This document shows, in pieces, positions 1 through 7,945 of a DNA stretch of 22,028 bases. The notes under the pieces are model-generated. The model saw nothing but the letters and a program-made list of their open reading frames with translations, was not told where the DNA came from and made no database searches. The stretch covers positions 1 through 22,028 of the forward strand of contig JAPONU010000034.1 of assembly GCA_026713745.1 (NCBI GenBank). Reading direction: 5' to 3'. Position 1 is the stretch's first letter, and the number at the start of each line of letters is the position of its first letter. The DNA comes from a bacterium (lineage in GTDB: Bacteria > Actinomycetota > Acidimicrobiia > Acidimicrobiales > CATQHL01). A program made the translations under genes and the position numbers.

Positions 1-186
1 CGAGGCGGTGACCAGCACACGATCGGGGTCGGCGCCGCCGCCGTCGCCGAGCAGTTCGGCCACGGTCGCACCGGCCGCGGCGGGATCCATCGCAGCGACG
101 AGTTGCATGTCCTCCGCGGCCGCTACAGCCGCGCACACCGTGCGCCCCATGCGCCCGGCGGCACCCAGAACGCCGACCCGGATCAC
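1..186 (-). CDS. dapB: 4-hydroxy-tetrahydrodipicolinate reductase, N-terminal part (runs off the left end)
   Basis: Only the first 62 codons are in the window. The protein begins VIRVGVLGAAGRMG and continues through AAMDP, which is the N-terminal Rossmann fold of DapB with the NAD(P)H-binding GxxGxxG loop at residues 8-14. The family reduces the DapA product in the diaminopimelate/lysine pathway in the cytosol. The start is GTG at 186-184, preceded by an AGGGTGA ribosome-binding sequence (197-191) with a 5-base spacer; no other in-frame start lies close by. It follows pnp on the same strand after 168 bases. In many actinobacteria an M16 peptidase gene sits between pnp and dapB, and it is absent here. 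The rest of the enzyme, including its substrate-binding domain, is outside the window. Confidence 0.85.
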   Translation of the reverse strand, partial: MIRVGVLGAAGRMGRTVCAAVAAAEDMQLVAAMDPAAAGATVAELLGDGGGADPDRVLVTAS

Positions 187-256
187 GCCGTCACCCTATT
201 CGGGCGGTGCGAGGATTCCGGTGACGCCGTGTGTCCGGTCGTGCACGGGCCGAGAT

Positions 257-286
257 GCGGGACCGCTCCACCCGGGCGTGTCCCGC
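257..286 (-). other. Weak inverted repeat in the pnp-dapB gap
   Basis: The 168-base gap 187-354 holds no gene. It has one perfect 7-base inverted repeat, GCGGGAC (257-263) and GTCCCGC (280-286), separated by 16 bases. There is no T-tract after it in the direction of transcription, so it is at most a weak terminator or a chance repeat in GC-rich DNA. Confidence 0.25.
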
Positions 287-354
287 CGGCACTTGGCCAC
301 CGAGGTCGCTGCGAACGAACGCGGCCCCCGGTGCGCAAAGCCGATCCGATGGGG

Positions 355-2925
355 TCAGTTCCGCCGGCGGCGGGGGCGTCCCGGCGAATCGGCGGGACCC
401 AGATCACCGAAATCGGAGGCGACCACCCGGTCGAACTCCTCGGCGAAGGAAACTTCCTCGATCCCGGAGGTGGCCTCGGATGAGGAGCGGTCCGACCGCG
501 ACGATTGACGGTCGCGACCACCGTCACGGCCGCCGCGGTCGCTGTCGCGGCCCCGGTCCCGATCACGGCCACCGTCACGGCCACCGTCGCGGCCACCGTC
601 ACGGCCCCGGTCCCGATCCCGGTCCCGGTCCCGGTCCCGGCCACCGTCACGGCCACCGTCACGGCCACCGCGGCCGCCGTCGCGACGATCCGACGAGCGC
701 CGATCGGAGGAATCGCGGGCGGGGCGCCCACCGCCTCGGTCGCCGCCGTCATCGTCGTCGCCGACGGGAAGCAGGCTGATGCGGTTGTTGCCGTCCACGG
801 AGTCCACCCGCACGGTGATCTCGTCCTCGAGCGCCAGCACCTCCTCGACCCGGTCGAGGCGGCGCCCGCCGCCCAGCTTCGAGATGTGGACCAGCCCGTC
901 ACGTCCCGGCAGGATGTTCACGAACGCCCCGAAACCGGTGATGTTGACGACCCGGCCCGTGTAGACCGCTCCGATCTCGACGTCGGGTGGGAACACGATC
1001 GCCCGGATTCGCTCCTCGGCGGTGGCGACCGCGGCACGGTCGGCGGCGGCAACAGAGACCCTGGCACCAGTGGCGTCCTCGTCGACCATGATGTCGGCGC
1101 CGGTCTCGTCCTGCAGGGCGTTGATGACCTTGCCCTTGGGGCCGATGACCTCGCCAATCTTGTCGGTGGGGATCTCGAAGGTCACGATCTTGGGAGCGGT
1201 CTCGCCGACGTCGTCACGCGGGGCGTCGATGGCTCCGCGCATGACCTCCAGGATCTGCAACCGCGCCTCGCGGGCCTGTTCCAGGGCCGAGGACAGCACC
1301 GTGGCGGGGATCCCGTCGATCTTGGTGTCGAGCTGCAGCGCCGTGACGTATTCGTCGGTGCCCGCCACCTTGAAGTCCATGTCACCGAAGGCATCCTCGG
1401 CGCCGAGGATGTCGGTGAGTGCCACGTAGCGGTCACCCTCGTTGATGAGCCCCATGGCGATTCCCGCCACCGGCGCCTTGATGGGAACGCCCGCGTCCAT
1501 GAGCGAGAGGCTCGAGCCGCACACCGAGGCCATGGACGAGGAGCCGTTGGAGGACAGCACCTCGGAGACCAGCCGGATGGTGTACGGGAACTCTTCGATG
1601 CCCGGAACGACGGGCAGCAGTGCCTTCTCGGCGAGTGCCCCGTGGCCGACCTCCCGCCGGCGTGGCCCGCGCATGAAGCCGGCCTCGCCGGTGCTGAACG
1701 GCGGGAAGTTGTAGTGGTGCAGGTAGCGCTTGCGCTCGGTGGGGTCGATGCCGTCCACGATCTGGTCCATGCGCTGGGTGCCGAGCGTGGTGACGTTGAG
1801 GACCTGCGTCTCGCCGCGCTGGAACAGTCCCGAGCCGTGGGTCATGGCGATGACACCCACCTCAGCGGACACGGGACGCAGGTCGCTGGTGCCCCTGCCG
1901 TCGATGCGGAGGCCGTCGGCGAGGATGCGCTCGCGCACGATGGACTTGGAGAGCGAGCGAGCGGCCGACTTGGCCTGCTGCGCCACACCGTCGACGCCCT
2001 CGAACCGTTCGGTCACGGCTGCGATGATCGAGTCGGCGGCACTGCGCTCGGCGGCGAGGCGGTCGGCCTTGTCGGCGATCAGCTGCGCTTCGGCGAGTTG
2101 GTCGCGGCCGATCTCGGCAACCGCCTCGGCCACCTCGTCGCTGTAGTCGACGACGAGTTCGTACTCCATCGTGGGCTTGACGCCCGCGGTGGCGATGAGA
2201 CGGCGCTGCAGCGCGACCGCCTCGGAGATCCAACGTTTGGAGGCCTCGAGGCCGTCGGCCAGGACCGCCTCGTCGACCTTCGGAGCACCGGCCTCGTAGT
2301 GGCCGACCGAGCCGGGTGTTCCGGCAGCCTCGACCATCATCACCGCGACGTCGCCGTCGGCGAGGACCCGCCCGGCGACGACCATCTCGAAGGTGCAGCC
2401 GTCGGCCTCGGCATAGGTGGGATGCGGGATCCACTGGCCGTCGGCGGTGTAGCCGATGCGCACGGCACCGATGGGCCCACCGAAGGGAATGCCCGAAATC
2501 CCCAGGGCGGCCGAGGCCGCGTTGAGGGTCAGCACGTCGTAGGGGTTCTGCTGGTCGGCGCCCAACACGAGTCCGACGACATGCACGTCGTTGCGGAACC
2601 CGTCAGGGAAGGCGGGCCGCAGCGGCCGGTCGATGAGACGGCACGCCAGGGTGGCCTGCTCGCTGGCTCGACCCTCGCGGCGGAAGAAGGAGCCCGGGAT
2701 CTTCCCGGCGGAGAACATGCGCTCCTCGATGTCGACGGTCAGCGGGAAGAAGTTGATGCCCTCCCGCACGCTGTCGGAGGCTGTGGCGGTGACGAGGACC
2801 TCGGTGCGCCCGAGCCGGGCGAGCACGGCACCTCCGGCCAGGGAGGCCAGGCGGCCGGTCTCCAGAGTCATTTGCTTGTCGTCGGTTCCGCCAATCGGCC
2901 CGGAGACACTGATCGTGTCGTTCAT
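355..2925 (-). CDS. pnp: Polyribonucleotide nucleotidyltransferase (PNPase) with Arg/Gly/Asp repeat tail
   Basis: 856 residues; phosphorolytic 3'-5' exoribonuclease, a trimeric cytosolic enzyme of RNA decay. Domains in order: RNase PH fold 1 (about 15-145), the helical PNPase domain (about 240-325), RNase PH fold 2 (about 335-560), KH domain (about 580-640, GPKGK loop near 595-599) and S1 domain (about 650-720). The metal/catalytic aspartates are visible as D511, D515 and D517 in EDAFGDMDFK. Typical bacterial PNPases end near the S1 domain (about 700-750 residues). This one adds about 135 residues: an R/G/D repeat (about 727-806), then an acidic stretch (EEVSFAEEFD) and a basic end (RPRRRRN). 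The ATG at 2925-2923 has AAAGGA upstream at good spacing. It follows rpsO, the classical rpsO-pnp arrangement. Identification is secure; the role of the tail is unknown. Confidence 0.97.
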   Translation of the reverse strand: MNDTISVSGPIGGTDDKQMTLETGRLASLAGGAVLARLGRTEVLVTATASDSVREGINFFPLTVDIEERMFSAGKIPGSFFRREGRASEQATLACRLIDRPLRPAFPDGFRNDVHVVGLVLGADQQNPYDVLTLNAASAALGISGIPFGGPIGAVRIGYTADGQWIPHPTYAEADGCTFEMVVAGRVLADGDVAVMMVEAAGTPGSVGHYEAGAPKVDEAVLADGLEASKRWISEAVALQRRLIATAGVKPTMEYELVVDYSDEVAEAVAEIGRDQLAEAQLIADKADRLAAERSAADSIIAAVTERFEGVDGVAQQAKSAARSLSKSIVRERILADGLRIDGRGTSDLRPVSAEVGVIAMTHGSGLFQRGETQVLNVTTLGTQRMDQIVDGIDPTERKRYLHHYNFPPFSTGEAGFMRGPRRREVGHGALAEKALLPVVPGIEEFPYTIRLVSEVLSSNGSSSMASVCGSSLSLMDAGVPIKAPVAGIAMGLINEGDRYVALTDILGAEDAFGDMDFKVAGTDEYVTALQLDTKIDGIPATVLSSALEQAREARLQILEVMRGAIDAPRDDVGETAPKIVTFEIPTDKIGEVIGPKGKVINALQDETGADIMVDEDATGARVSVAAADRAAVATAEERIRAIVFPPDVEIGAVYTGRVVNITGFGAFVNILPGRDGLVHISKLGGGRRLDRVEEVLALEDEITVRVDSVDGNNRISLLPVGDDDDGGDRGGGRPARDSSDRRSSDRRDGGRGGRDGGRDGGRDRDRDRDRDRGRDGGRDGGRDGGRDRDRGRDSDRGGRDGGRDRQSSRSDRSSSEATSGIEEVSFAEEFDRVVASDFGDLGPADSPGRPRRRRN
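508..747. repeat. Short tandem repeats encoding the R/G/D tail of PNPase
   Basis: Within the 3' end of pnp, 12-base units reading ggccaccgtcac on the plus strand occur in tandem at 567-602 (three, one with a single change) and 639-662 (two), followed by a diverged unit at 663-674. Between them lies a 6-base array of ggtccc-type units at about 609-638. On the coding strand the 12-mer encodes the four-residue GRDG unit and the 6-mer encodes RD dipeptides. The array keeps the reading frame, so length changes in multiples of 6 or 12 would be tolerated. Confidence 0.85.
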
Positions 2926-2967
2926 GAGTAGTTCCTTTCAATCGATCCCCGCAGCCACCCGCTGTCA

Positions 2968-2980
2968 CCCCGTGACGGGG
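2968..2980 (-). promoter_or_regulatory. Small hairpin in the rpsO-pnp intergenic region
   Basis: The 133-base gap 2926-3058 contains a perfect 5-bp stem (ccccg at 2968-2972 with cggg g at 2976-2980) and a 3-base loop. No T-tract follows on the minus strand. By analogy with E. coli, where the rpsO-pnp spacer carries a terminator and an RNase III processing hairpin controlling pnp, this may be a processing or stability element; that function is inference only. Confidence 0.3.
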
Positions 2981-3058
2981 CGAAGCTTCTCGAACCACCA
3001 CGTAACGGCCTCAGCCGGGGTGTTCTCGAGTTGTGCCTGCGTGAAGAATCTGTGTTTG

Positions 3059-3328
3059 TCAGCGACGCAGGCCGAGGTTGCCGATCAGCGCCCGGTAGCG
3101 CTCGATGTCCTGGTTACGGAGATAGTCCAGCAGTCGCCGGCGGCGACCGACCAGCATCAGAAGACCACGACGGCTGTGGTGGTCCTTCTTGTGCGCCTTC
3201 AGATGCTCGGTCAGGTGACTGATGCGATCCGTGAGCAGCGCCACCTGAACCTCGGTGGAGCCCACGTCGGCGTCGTGCCGACGGTGTTTCGCGATCGTGT
3301 CGGCCTTCGGAGGCAGGTGTTCGGCCAT
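3059..3328 (-). CDS. rpsO: Small ribosomal subunit protein uS15
   Basis: 89 residues, matching the common length of S15. Binds the three-way junction of 16S rRNA helices 20-22 and organises the central domain of the 30S subunit. Family hallmarks visible are GSTEVQVALLT, the THLxxHKKDHHSRRGL-type block (here HLKAHKKDHHSRRGL) and the end YRALIGNLGLRR. Two adjacent ATG codons (3331-3329 and 3328-3326) are possible starts. I chose the second because it gives the usual 89 residues and better spacing from the GGGG just upstream. A perfect 7-bp hairpin ends about 10 bases before the start and may be an S15 autoregulatory leader. Upstream neighbour is truB directly; ribF, often between them, is absent. 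Confidence 0.96.
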   Translation of the reverse strand: MAEHLPPKADTIAKHRRHDADVGSTEVQVALLTDRISHLTEHLKAHKKDHHSRRGLLMLVGRRRRLLDYLRNQDIERYRALIGNLGLRR

Positions 3329-3337
3329 CATCCCCGG

Positions 3338-3359
3338 CGGTCCGCACTGTTACGGACCG
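3338..3359 (-). promoter_or_regulatory. Hairpin in the rpsO leader (candidate S15 autoregulatory RNA)
   Basis: In the 83-base gap between truB and rpsO there is a perfect 7-bp stem, CGGTCCG and CGGACCG on the transcript strand, with an 8-base loop TAACAGTG. It ends about 9 bases before the chosen rpsO ATG and abuts the G-rich ribosome-binding region. S15 represses its own translation through leader RNA structures that differ between phyla, so this position fits such an element, though the pairing alone does not prove it. Confidence 0.45.
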
Positions 3360-3414
3360 ATTCCAAGTCTTGCGTGTGATTCCGCGTGTTCGTCTCTGCG
3401 TTGCACCGACAAGG

Positions 3415-4344
3415 TTACCGGCCCGGTGCCCCCGCTCCACCACCGGCCGCGCCGGGCCCCTCCGGCCGGATCTGCTGCGCCAGAACGACCACCGGCTGGA
3501 GCGTTTCGCCGCGGCGCTCGCACATCGCCAGGAGCGATCCGGACTCGTCGAGCACCGCCCACGGGCCGTCCCCCACCAACCCGGTCGCCGGTAGGCGCCG
3601 GCCCTGGGTAACCGCCAGGGCGCCCGTCCCGGGCACCGTCAGTGTGGCGTAGTCCCGAACGCCTGCCGCCGGCGCCAGCAACTCCAACTGCTCCAGGGGG
3701 CGCGACTCGGCCACCGTGAACGATCCGACGGCGGTCCTCCGCAGCGCCACAAGATGCGCCCCACCGCCCAGCGCGGCACCCCAATCGGCGGCCAGTGTCC
3801 GCACGTAGGTCCCCGATGAGCAGGCCACCGTCACCTTGGCCCAGGGCCGGTCCCCACCGCCGAAACCGGTCACCTCCAGGCTCTCGACGTGGACCGTCCG
3901 GGGCTCACGGGGCACGGTCCGGCCTTCCCGCGCCAGTTCGTGGAGGCGTCGCCCGCCCACCTTCACCGCGGACACCATCGGCGGGACCTGCTGGATCTCG
4001 CCCACGAACGCGGCAGCCGCCGCCCGGGCGCGGGCCTCGGTGAGGTCGGACATGTCCCAGGTCGCGACGACGCTGCCGGCGGCGTCGAGCGTGTCGGTGG
4101 CGACGCCGAAGACCACCGTGGCCTCGTACGTCTTGCCGAGTGCGGTGACGTAGCGAAGCAGGCGGGTGGCTCGCCCGACACCGAGGATCAGTACACCGGT
4201 GGCGTCGGGGTCGAGCGTGCCGCCGTGACCCACCTTGCGGATGCCGAGCAGGCGCCGCGCCCGCGCCACCACGTCGTGGGAGGTGCATCCGGGCTCCTTG
4301 TCGATCACCGCGAACCCGTCGCGATGAACGCCCGGGCCGTTCAC
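3415..4344 (-). CDS. truB: tRNA pseudouridine(55) synthase
   Basis: 309 residues; converts U55 in the T-loop of tRNAs to pseudouridine. The catalytic aspartate is D45 in GHGGTLDPDATGVL, and the conserved KTYEA (71-75) follows. The core motif CSSGTYVRTLAADWG (about 182-196) is present, and the C-terminal part (about 230-290) looks like the small PUA-like domain. A short Gly/Ala/Pro-rich tail ends the protein. The start is GTG at 4344-4342, overlapping the rbfA TGA stop as GTGA, which implies translational coupling. The order rbfA-truB is standard, but a DHH-family phosphoesterase gene often found between them in actinobacteria is missing. Confidence 0.96.
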   Translation of the reverse strand: MNGPGVHRDGFAVIDKEPGCTSHDVVARARRLLGIRKVGHGGTLDPDATGVLILGVGRATRLLRYVTALGKTYEATVVFGVATDTLDAAGSVVATWDMSDLTEARARAAAAAFVGEIQQVPPMVSAVKVGGRRLHELAREGRTVPREPRTVHVESLEVTGFGGGDRPWAKVTVACSSGTYVRTLAADWGAALGGGAHLVALRRTAVGSFTVAESRPLEQLELLAPAAGVRDYATLTVPGTGALAVTQGRRLPATGLVGDGPWAVLDESGSLLAMCERRGETLQPVVVLAQQIRPEGPGAAGGGAGAPGR

Positions 4345-4754
4345 CGCGCGGGGCCCTCACCGGCAGAGTCCGGCGGGGACTCCGACTCCCCACCGTCCTC
4401 GCCGCGCAGACTGCGCAGGATCTCCTCCACCCTGGCCCCCGCGTGCATGCCCTCGTCGGGGTGGAATCGCAGGGAGGGCACCCGGCGCAGGCGCGCCTGA
4501 CGGCCCACCGCCGATTGGAGCCGGCGCCGGTGGCGCCCCAGGATCCCCGCCGCAGCCGCCTCGGTCTCGTGGTCCAGATCCACCGTGGAGAAGTACACGT
4601 CGGCGTACGCCAGGTCGCGGTCCACCTCCACCCCGGTGATGGTCACGAACGCCAGCCGATCGTCGCCGATGCGGGCCAGTTCCTCCGCCAGGATCTCTCG
4701 CAGCAGTTCGCCCAGCCGGTCCCCCCGCTCGAACCCGCGCCGCCGGGTGGACAT
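4341..4754 (-). CDS. rbfA: 30S ribosome-binding factor
   Basis: 137 residues; a small KH-like cytosolic factor that binds immature 30S subunits and helps 16S rRNA 5'-end maturation and cold adaptation. Visible family features are the N-terminal RxxRLGELLREILAEEL helix, the FVTITGVEVDRDLAYADVYFS strand pair, and RRVPSLRFHPDEGMHAGARVEEIL near the C-terminus. The last 20 residues are acidic and Ser/Pro-rich. The ATG at 4754-4752 begins one base after the ylxP TGA (TGAGATG), and its own stop overlaps the truB GTG. It sits in the infB-ylxP-rbfA-truB string, all concerned with translation initiation and RNA maturation. Confidence 0.95.
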   Translation of the reverse strand: MSTRRRGFERGDRLGELLREILAEELARIGDDRLAFVTITGVEVDRDLAYADVYFSTVDLDHETEAAAAGILGRHRRRLQSAVGRQARLRRVPSLRFHPDEGMHAGARVEEILRSLRGEDGGESESPPDSAGEGPAR

Positions 4755-4755
4755 C

Positions 4756-5055
4756 TCAGTCGGTCTCCAGCCAGAAGCGGCGCGCCTCGATCACCTCGAC
4801 GTCGGCCTGCGCCCACACGAAACGCTCCACGTCGTCCAGGAGACTCCCCAGCACCGCTGTCGAGCCGCTGACCGCGGCCACGCCCACTCCGGCCCGCTGC
4901 CACAGGTCCTGATGATCAACCTCGGCGACCGACACCCCGAACCGCCGCTGCAACCTCTCGAGGATGGGGCGAAGCACTGATCGCTTCTCCTTCAGCGATC
5001 GGCACCCGGGTAGGCGAACGTCCAGGATCATCGCCGCCACAGCCGCTCCGGTCAC
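4756..5055 (-). CDS. ylxP: DUF503 / YlxP family protein
   Basis: 99 residues. Recognised from LPGCRSLKEKRSVLRPILERL and FGVSVAEVDHQDLWQRAGVGVAAVS, the two signature blocks of the YlxP (DUF503) family, which is commonly encoded between infB and rbfA. Its precise role is not established; a link to ribosome assembly is suggested by constant linkage to infB/rbfA. The start is GTG at 5055-5053, with GGGAG about 7 bases upstream in the 17-base gap after infB; this gives a normal N-terminus. Later GTG (codon 6) and ATG (codon 9) are less likely alternatives. Confidence 0.9.
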   Translation of the reverse strand: MTGAAVAAMILDVRLPGCRSLKEKRSVLRPILERLQRRFGVSVAEVDHQDLWQRAGVGVAAVSGSTAVLGSLLDDVERFVWAQADVEVIEARRFWLETD

Positions 5056-5072
5056 GCCGAACTCCCGCCGAG

Positions 5073-7922
5073 CTAGGTGGGGAGGACCTCGCGCTCCTCA
5101 TAGGTTTCGATGATGTCGCCCGACTTCAGGTCCTGGAAGTTGGACAGGCCGACGCCGCACTCGAAGCCGGCCCGCACCTCGGCCACATCGTCCTTGAATC
5201 GCCGGAGCGAGCGGATCTCGCCCTTCCAGATGACGGTGCCGTCGCGCAGGAAGCGCACCTTGGAACCCCGGGCGATGACGCCGTGCTGCACGTAGCAGCC
5301 CGCCACCGCTCCCACACCGCGGATCCGGAACACCTCGCGCACCTCGGCCTCGCCGCTGACGTGCTCCTCGTAGCTGGGAGCCAGCATGCCCAGCAGTGCA
5401 GCCTGGACGTCATCGATGATCTGGTAGATCACCTCGTAGTTGCGGATCTCCACCTGCTCGACGTCGGCCAGCGCCCGGGCCTTGCGATCCGGCCGGACGT
5501 TGAAGCCGATGATCGTGGCACCGGCGGTTGCCGCCAGCTGGATGTCGTTCTCGGAGATGGCCCCGACGGCCCGGTGTACGAAGGCCATTTTCACGTCGTC
5601 GCGTTCGATCTTCCGGAGGGCGTCGATGACCGCTTCCAGCGAACCGTTCATGTCGGCCTTCACGATGAGTTTCAGCGTGGCCGTCTCGCCCGCCTGGATC
5701 TCCCGGAAGATGTCCTCGAGCCGGCCTCCGCCCGCCACCACCGACAGGTCGCGGCCCAGGCTGGCGATCCGCTGCCATTGCTCGCGGGTGCTCGCCACGC
5801 GCGCCGCCACCTTCTCGCTGGGCGCCACCACGAACGGGGCCCCGGCCACGGCGACCGCCGAAAGGCCGAGCACGCGAATCGGTGTGCCCGGTGGCGCTTC
5901 GGCGACCTGCTCACCGCGGTCGTCGATGAGGGCCCGCACCCTGCCCCAGGCAGCGCCCGCCACGACCGGCTCGCCGACGCGCAGGCAGCCGTCCTGAACG
6001 AGCAGGGTGGCCACCGGACCACGGCCCACATCCAGGTGGGACTCCAGCACCACACCCTCGGCTCGACCGCTCCCGTGGGATCGCAACTCCTCCAACTCGG
6101 CCACGACCAGGATGTGCTCCAGCAGTTCGTCGATGCCGAGGTTCTGGAGCGCGGAGACCTCGACGGTGACGGTGTTGCCGCCCCACTGTTCGGGCACGAG
6201 GTCGTGCTCGGCGAGTTGCTGCATCACCCGGCTGGGGTTGGCGTTGGGCCTGTCGATCTTGTTCAGCGCCACCACGATCGGCACCTCGGCGGCCTGCGCG
6301 TGGCTGATGGCCTCGACGGTCTGGGGCATGACACCGTCGTCGGCCGCCACGACCAGGACCACGATGTCGGTGGCCTCGGCGCCGCGGGCCCGCATTGCCG
6401 TGAAGGCTTCGTGTCCCGGCGTGTCGATGAACGTGATCCGGTGGCCGTTCTTGTGCACCTGGTAGGCGCCAATGTGCTGGGTGATCCCGCCGGCCTCACC
6501 GGCCACCACATCGGCATTGCGAATCTGGTCCAGCAGTTTGGTCTTGCCGTGGTCGACGTGGCCCATGACCGTCACGACCGGCGGTCGTTCGGTGAGGTCG
6601 ACCTCGTCGGCGCGTTCGATGACCAGGAGCGCCTGCAGCTCGGTCTCTTTCTCCTCGCCCGGGTCCACGAGCCGGATCTCCACACCGAGGTCGGCTGCGA
6701 AGAGTTCGATCATCTCGTCGGGCAACGACTGCGTGGCGGTCACCATCTCGCCGTTCTGCAGCAGGAATCGCACGACGTCCGCTGCGGTACGGTTCAGCTT
6801 CGGCCCGAGCTCCTGGGGGGCGCAGAGTCGCTCCACCACCACCTCACCGGTCGGAACGGGAGCGTTCTCGGGGGTGTAGGTGGGGGCGTCGACAGGACGG
6901 AGTTCCTCGACGAGCCGGCGGCGGCGGCGGGTCTTGCGGCGTCGCGGCGGCTGGCGGCCCAGTCCTCCCCTGCCCGGTCCCCGGCTCCCCGGCGCTCCGC
7001 CCGGCGCTCCGCCGGGTGGGCGCGGCGCCCCGGTGCCGGGGGGCCGTCCGCCGGGAGTACCCGAGGGGCGCTGCCCACCGGGCGCGGGACGCCTCTCGGA
7101 GGTCGGACCGCCGCGCCGGGCGGGTGCGGCGCCGCCACGGCGCCCGGGACCGTCGGGGCCGCGCGGGCGAGCCACCGGCGGGGGCGGGATCGGCTTTCCG
7201 CTCAGCGAGCGCGGCGGGGGCGGGATCGGCTTGCCTTCAGAACTCAGCGGTGGCGCCTGCTTGGCGTCCGCCGGTGGCTGGGGCCGCGGTGGCTGCGGCG
7301 GGCTGGGCCGCGCCGGGGGTGGCACCGCGGGCGCCGGGGGTGGCGCCGCGGACTGCGGTGGCTCGAACGGGGGGCGCACCGGGCGCGGAGGAGGAGCGCT
7401 GCCGCTGGAGGTTACGACCCGGCGATCACCGGTCGGGGGCGCCGGCGGGGGTGCGGGCGGGGGGATCGGGCGCGCCTGTGCAGCAGCCGGCGTGGCCGCT
7501 GCCGGGCGCACCTGCTCGGGCGGCGCGGCAGGTCTCGGCCGCGGCGCATCGGGTGCGGGGGCTGCGGGAGGCTCCCGCGGCGGCGCAGCGGTGGGAGGCG
7601 GCGGGATGGGCGGTCGGGCGGGTTGGCGAGGTGGCGCAGGAGCCTGCTTGGGAGGGGCAGGGGGCGCAGCGGGCCTTGCAACCGGGGGCGGGGGGATCCG
7701 GCGCGCTTGTGGGGCAGCGGGAGCGGGCTCGGAGGCAGACGGTTCGCTGCCGAGCAGATTCTCGCGTTCAGCCAGCTTTCGCACCCGGTAGGCGTGCGCC
7801 TCGTCCATGCTCGAAGAGGTGGCCCGTACCCCGATGCCAAGGCTCTTGCAGAGATCCAGGCACTGGTTGTTGGAGATCCTCAGCTCCCTTGCCAGGTCGT
7901 ACACCCGGATCTTCTTCGCCAC
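5073..7922 (-). CDS. infB: Translation initiation factor IF-2
   Basis: 949 residues; GTPase that places fMet-tRNA on the 30S subunit and promotes subunit joining. An N-terminal IF2_N domain (about 1-55, AKKIRVYDLARELRISN) is followed by a Pro/Ala/Gly/Arg-rich linker (about 60-330), a second IF2_N-like domain (about 360-420), and the G domain with GHVDHGKT (454-461), DTPGHEAF (500-507), NKID (554-557) and SAL (590-592). EF-Tu-like domains II to IV and the initiator tRNA-binding end complete it. The frame stays open far upstream, but GTG at 7922-7920 is the true start: it gives the conserved N-terminus and has AGGGGAA 4 bases upstream. The gene follows ylxR by 23 bases. The linker is unusually long and repetitive. 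Confidence 0.97.
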   Translation of the reverse strand: MAKKIRVYDLARELRISNNQCLDLCKSLGIGVRATSSSMDEAHAYRVRKLAERENLLGSEPSASEPAPAAPQARRIPPPPVARPAAPPAPPKQAPAPPRQPARPPIPPPPTAAPPREPPAAPAPDAPRPRPAAPPEQVRPAAATPAAAQARPIPPPAPPPAPPTGDRRVVTSSGSAPPPRPVRPPFEPPQSAAPPPAPAVPPPARPSPPQPPRPQPPADAKQAPPLSSEGKPIPPPPRSLSGKPIPPPPVARPRGPDGPGRRGGAAPARRGGPTSERRPAPGGQRPSGTPGGRPPGTGAPRPPGGAPGGAPGSRGPGRGGLGRQPPRRRKTRRRRRLVEELRPVDAPTYTPENAPVPTGEVVVERLCAPQELGPKLNRTAADVVRFLLQNGEMVTATQSLPDEMIELFAADLGVEIRLVDPGEEKETELQALLVIERADEVDLTERPPVVTVMGHVDHGKTKLLDQIRNADVVAGEAGGITQHIGAYQVHKNGHRITFIDTPGHEAFTAMRARGAEATDIVVLVVAADDGVMPQTVEAISHAQAAEVPIVVALNKIDRPNANPSRVMQQLAEHDLVPEQWGGNTVTVEVSALQNLGIDELLEHILVVAELEELRSHGSGRAEGVVLESHLDVGRGPVATLLVQDGCLRVGEPVVAGAAWGRVRALIDDRGEQVAEAPPGTPIRVLGLSAVAVAGAPFVVAPSEKVAARVASTREQWQRIASLGRDLSVVAGGGRLEDIFREIQAGETATLKLIVKADMNGSLEAVIDALRKIERDDVKMAFVHRAVGAISENDIQLAATAGATIIGFNVRPDRKARALADVEQVEIRNYEVIYQIIDDVQAALLGMLAPSYEEHVSGEAEVREVFRIRGVGAVAGCYVQHGVIARGSKVRFLRDGTVIWKGEIRSLRRFKDDVAEVRAGFECGVGLSNFQDLKSGDIIETYEEREVLPT

Positions 7923-7945
7923 GACGTTCCCCTGCGGTACTGCGC

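Noticed and set aside
505..2931. Open frame of 808 codons on the plus strand opposite pnp
   Set aside because: The translation has no recognisable domain, and pnp on the other strand is complete and conserved. Long antisense frames are expected in very GC-rich coding DNA.
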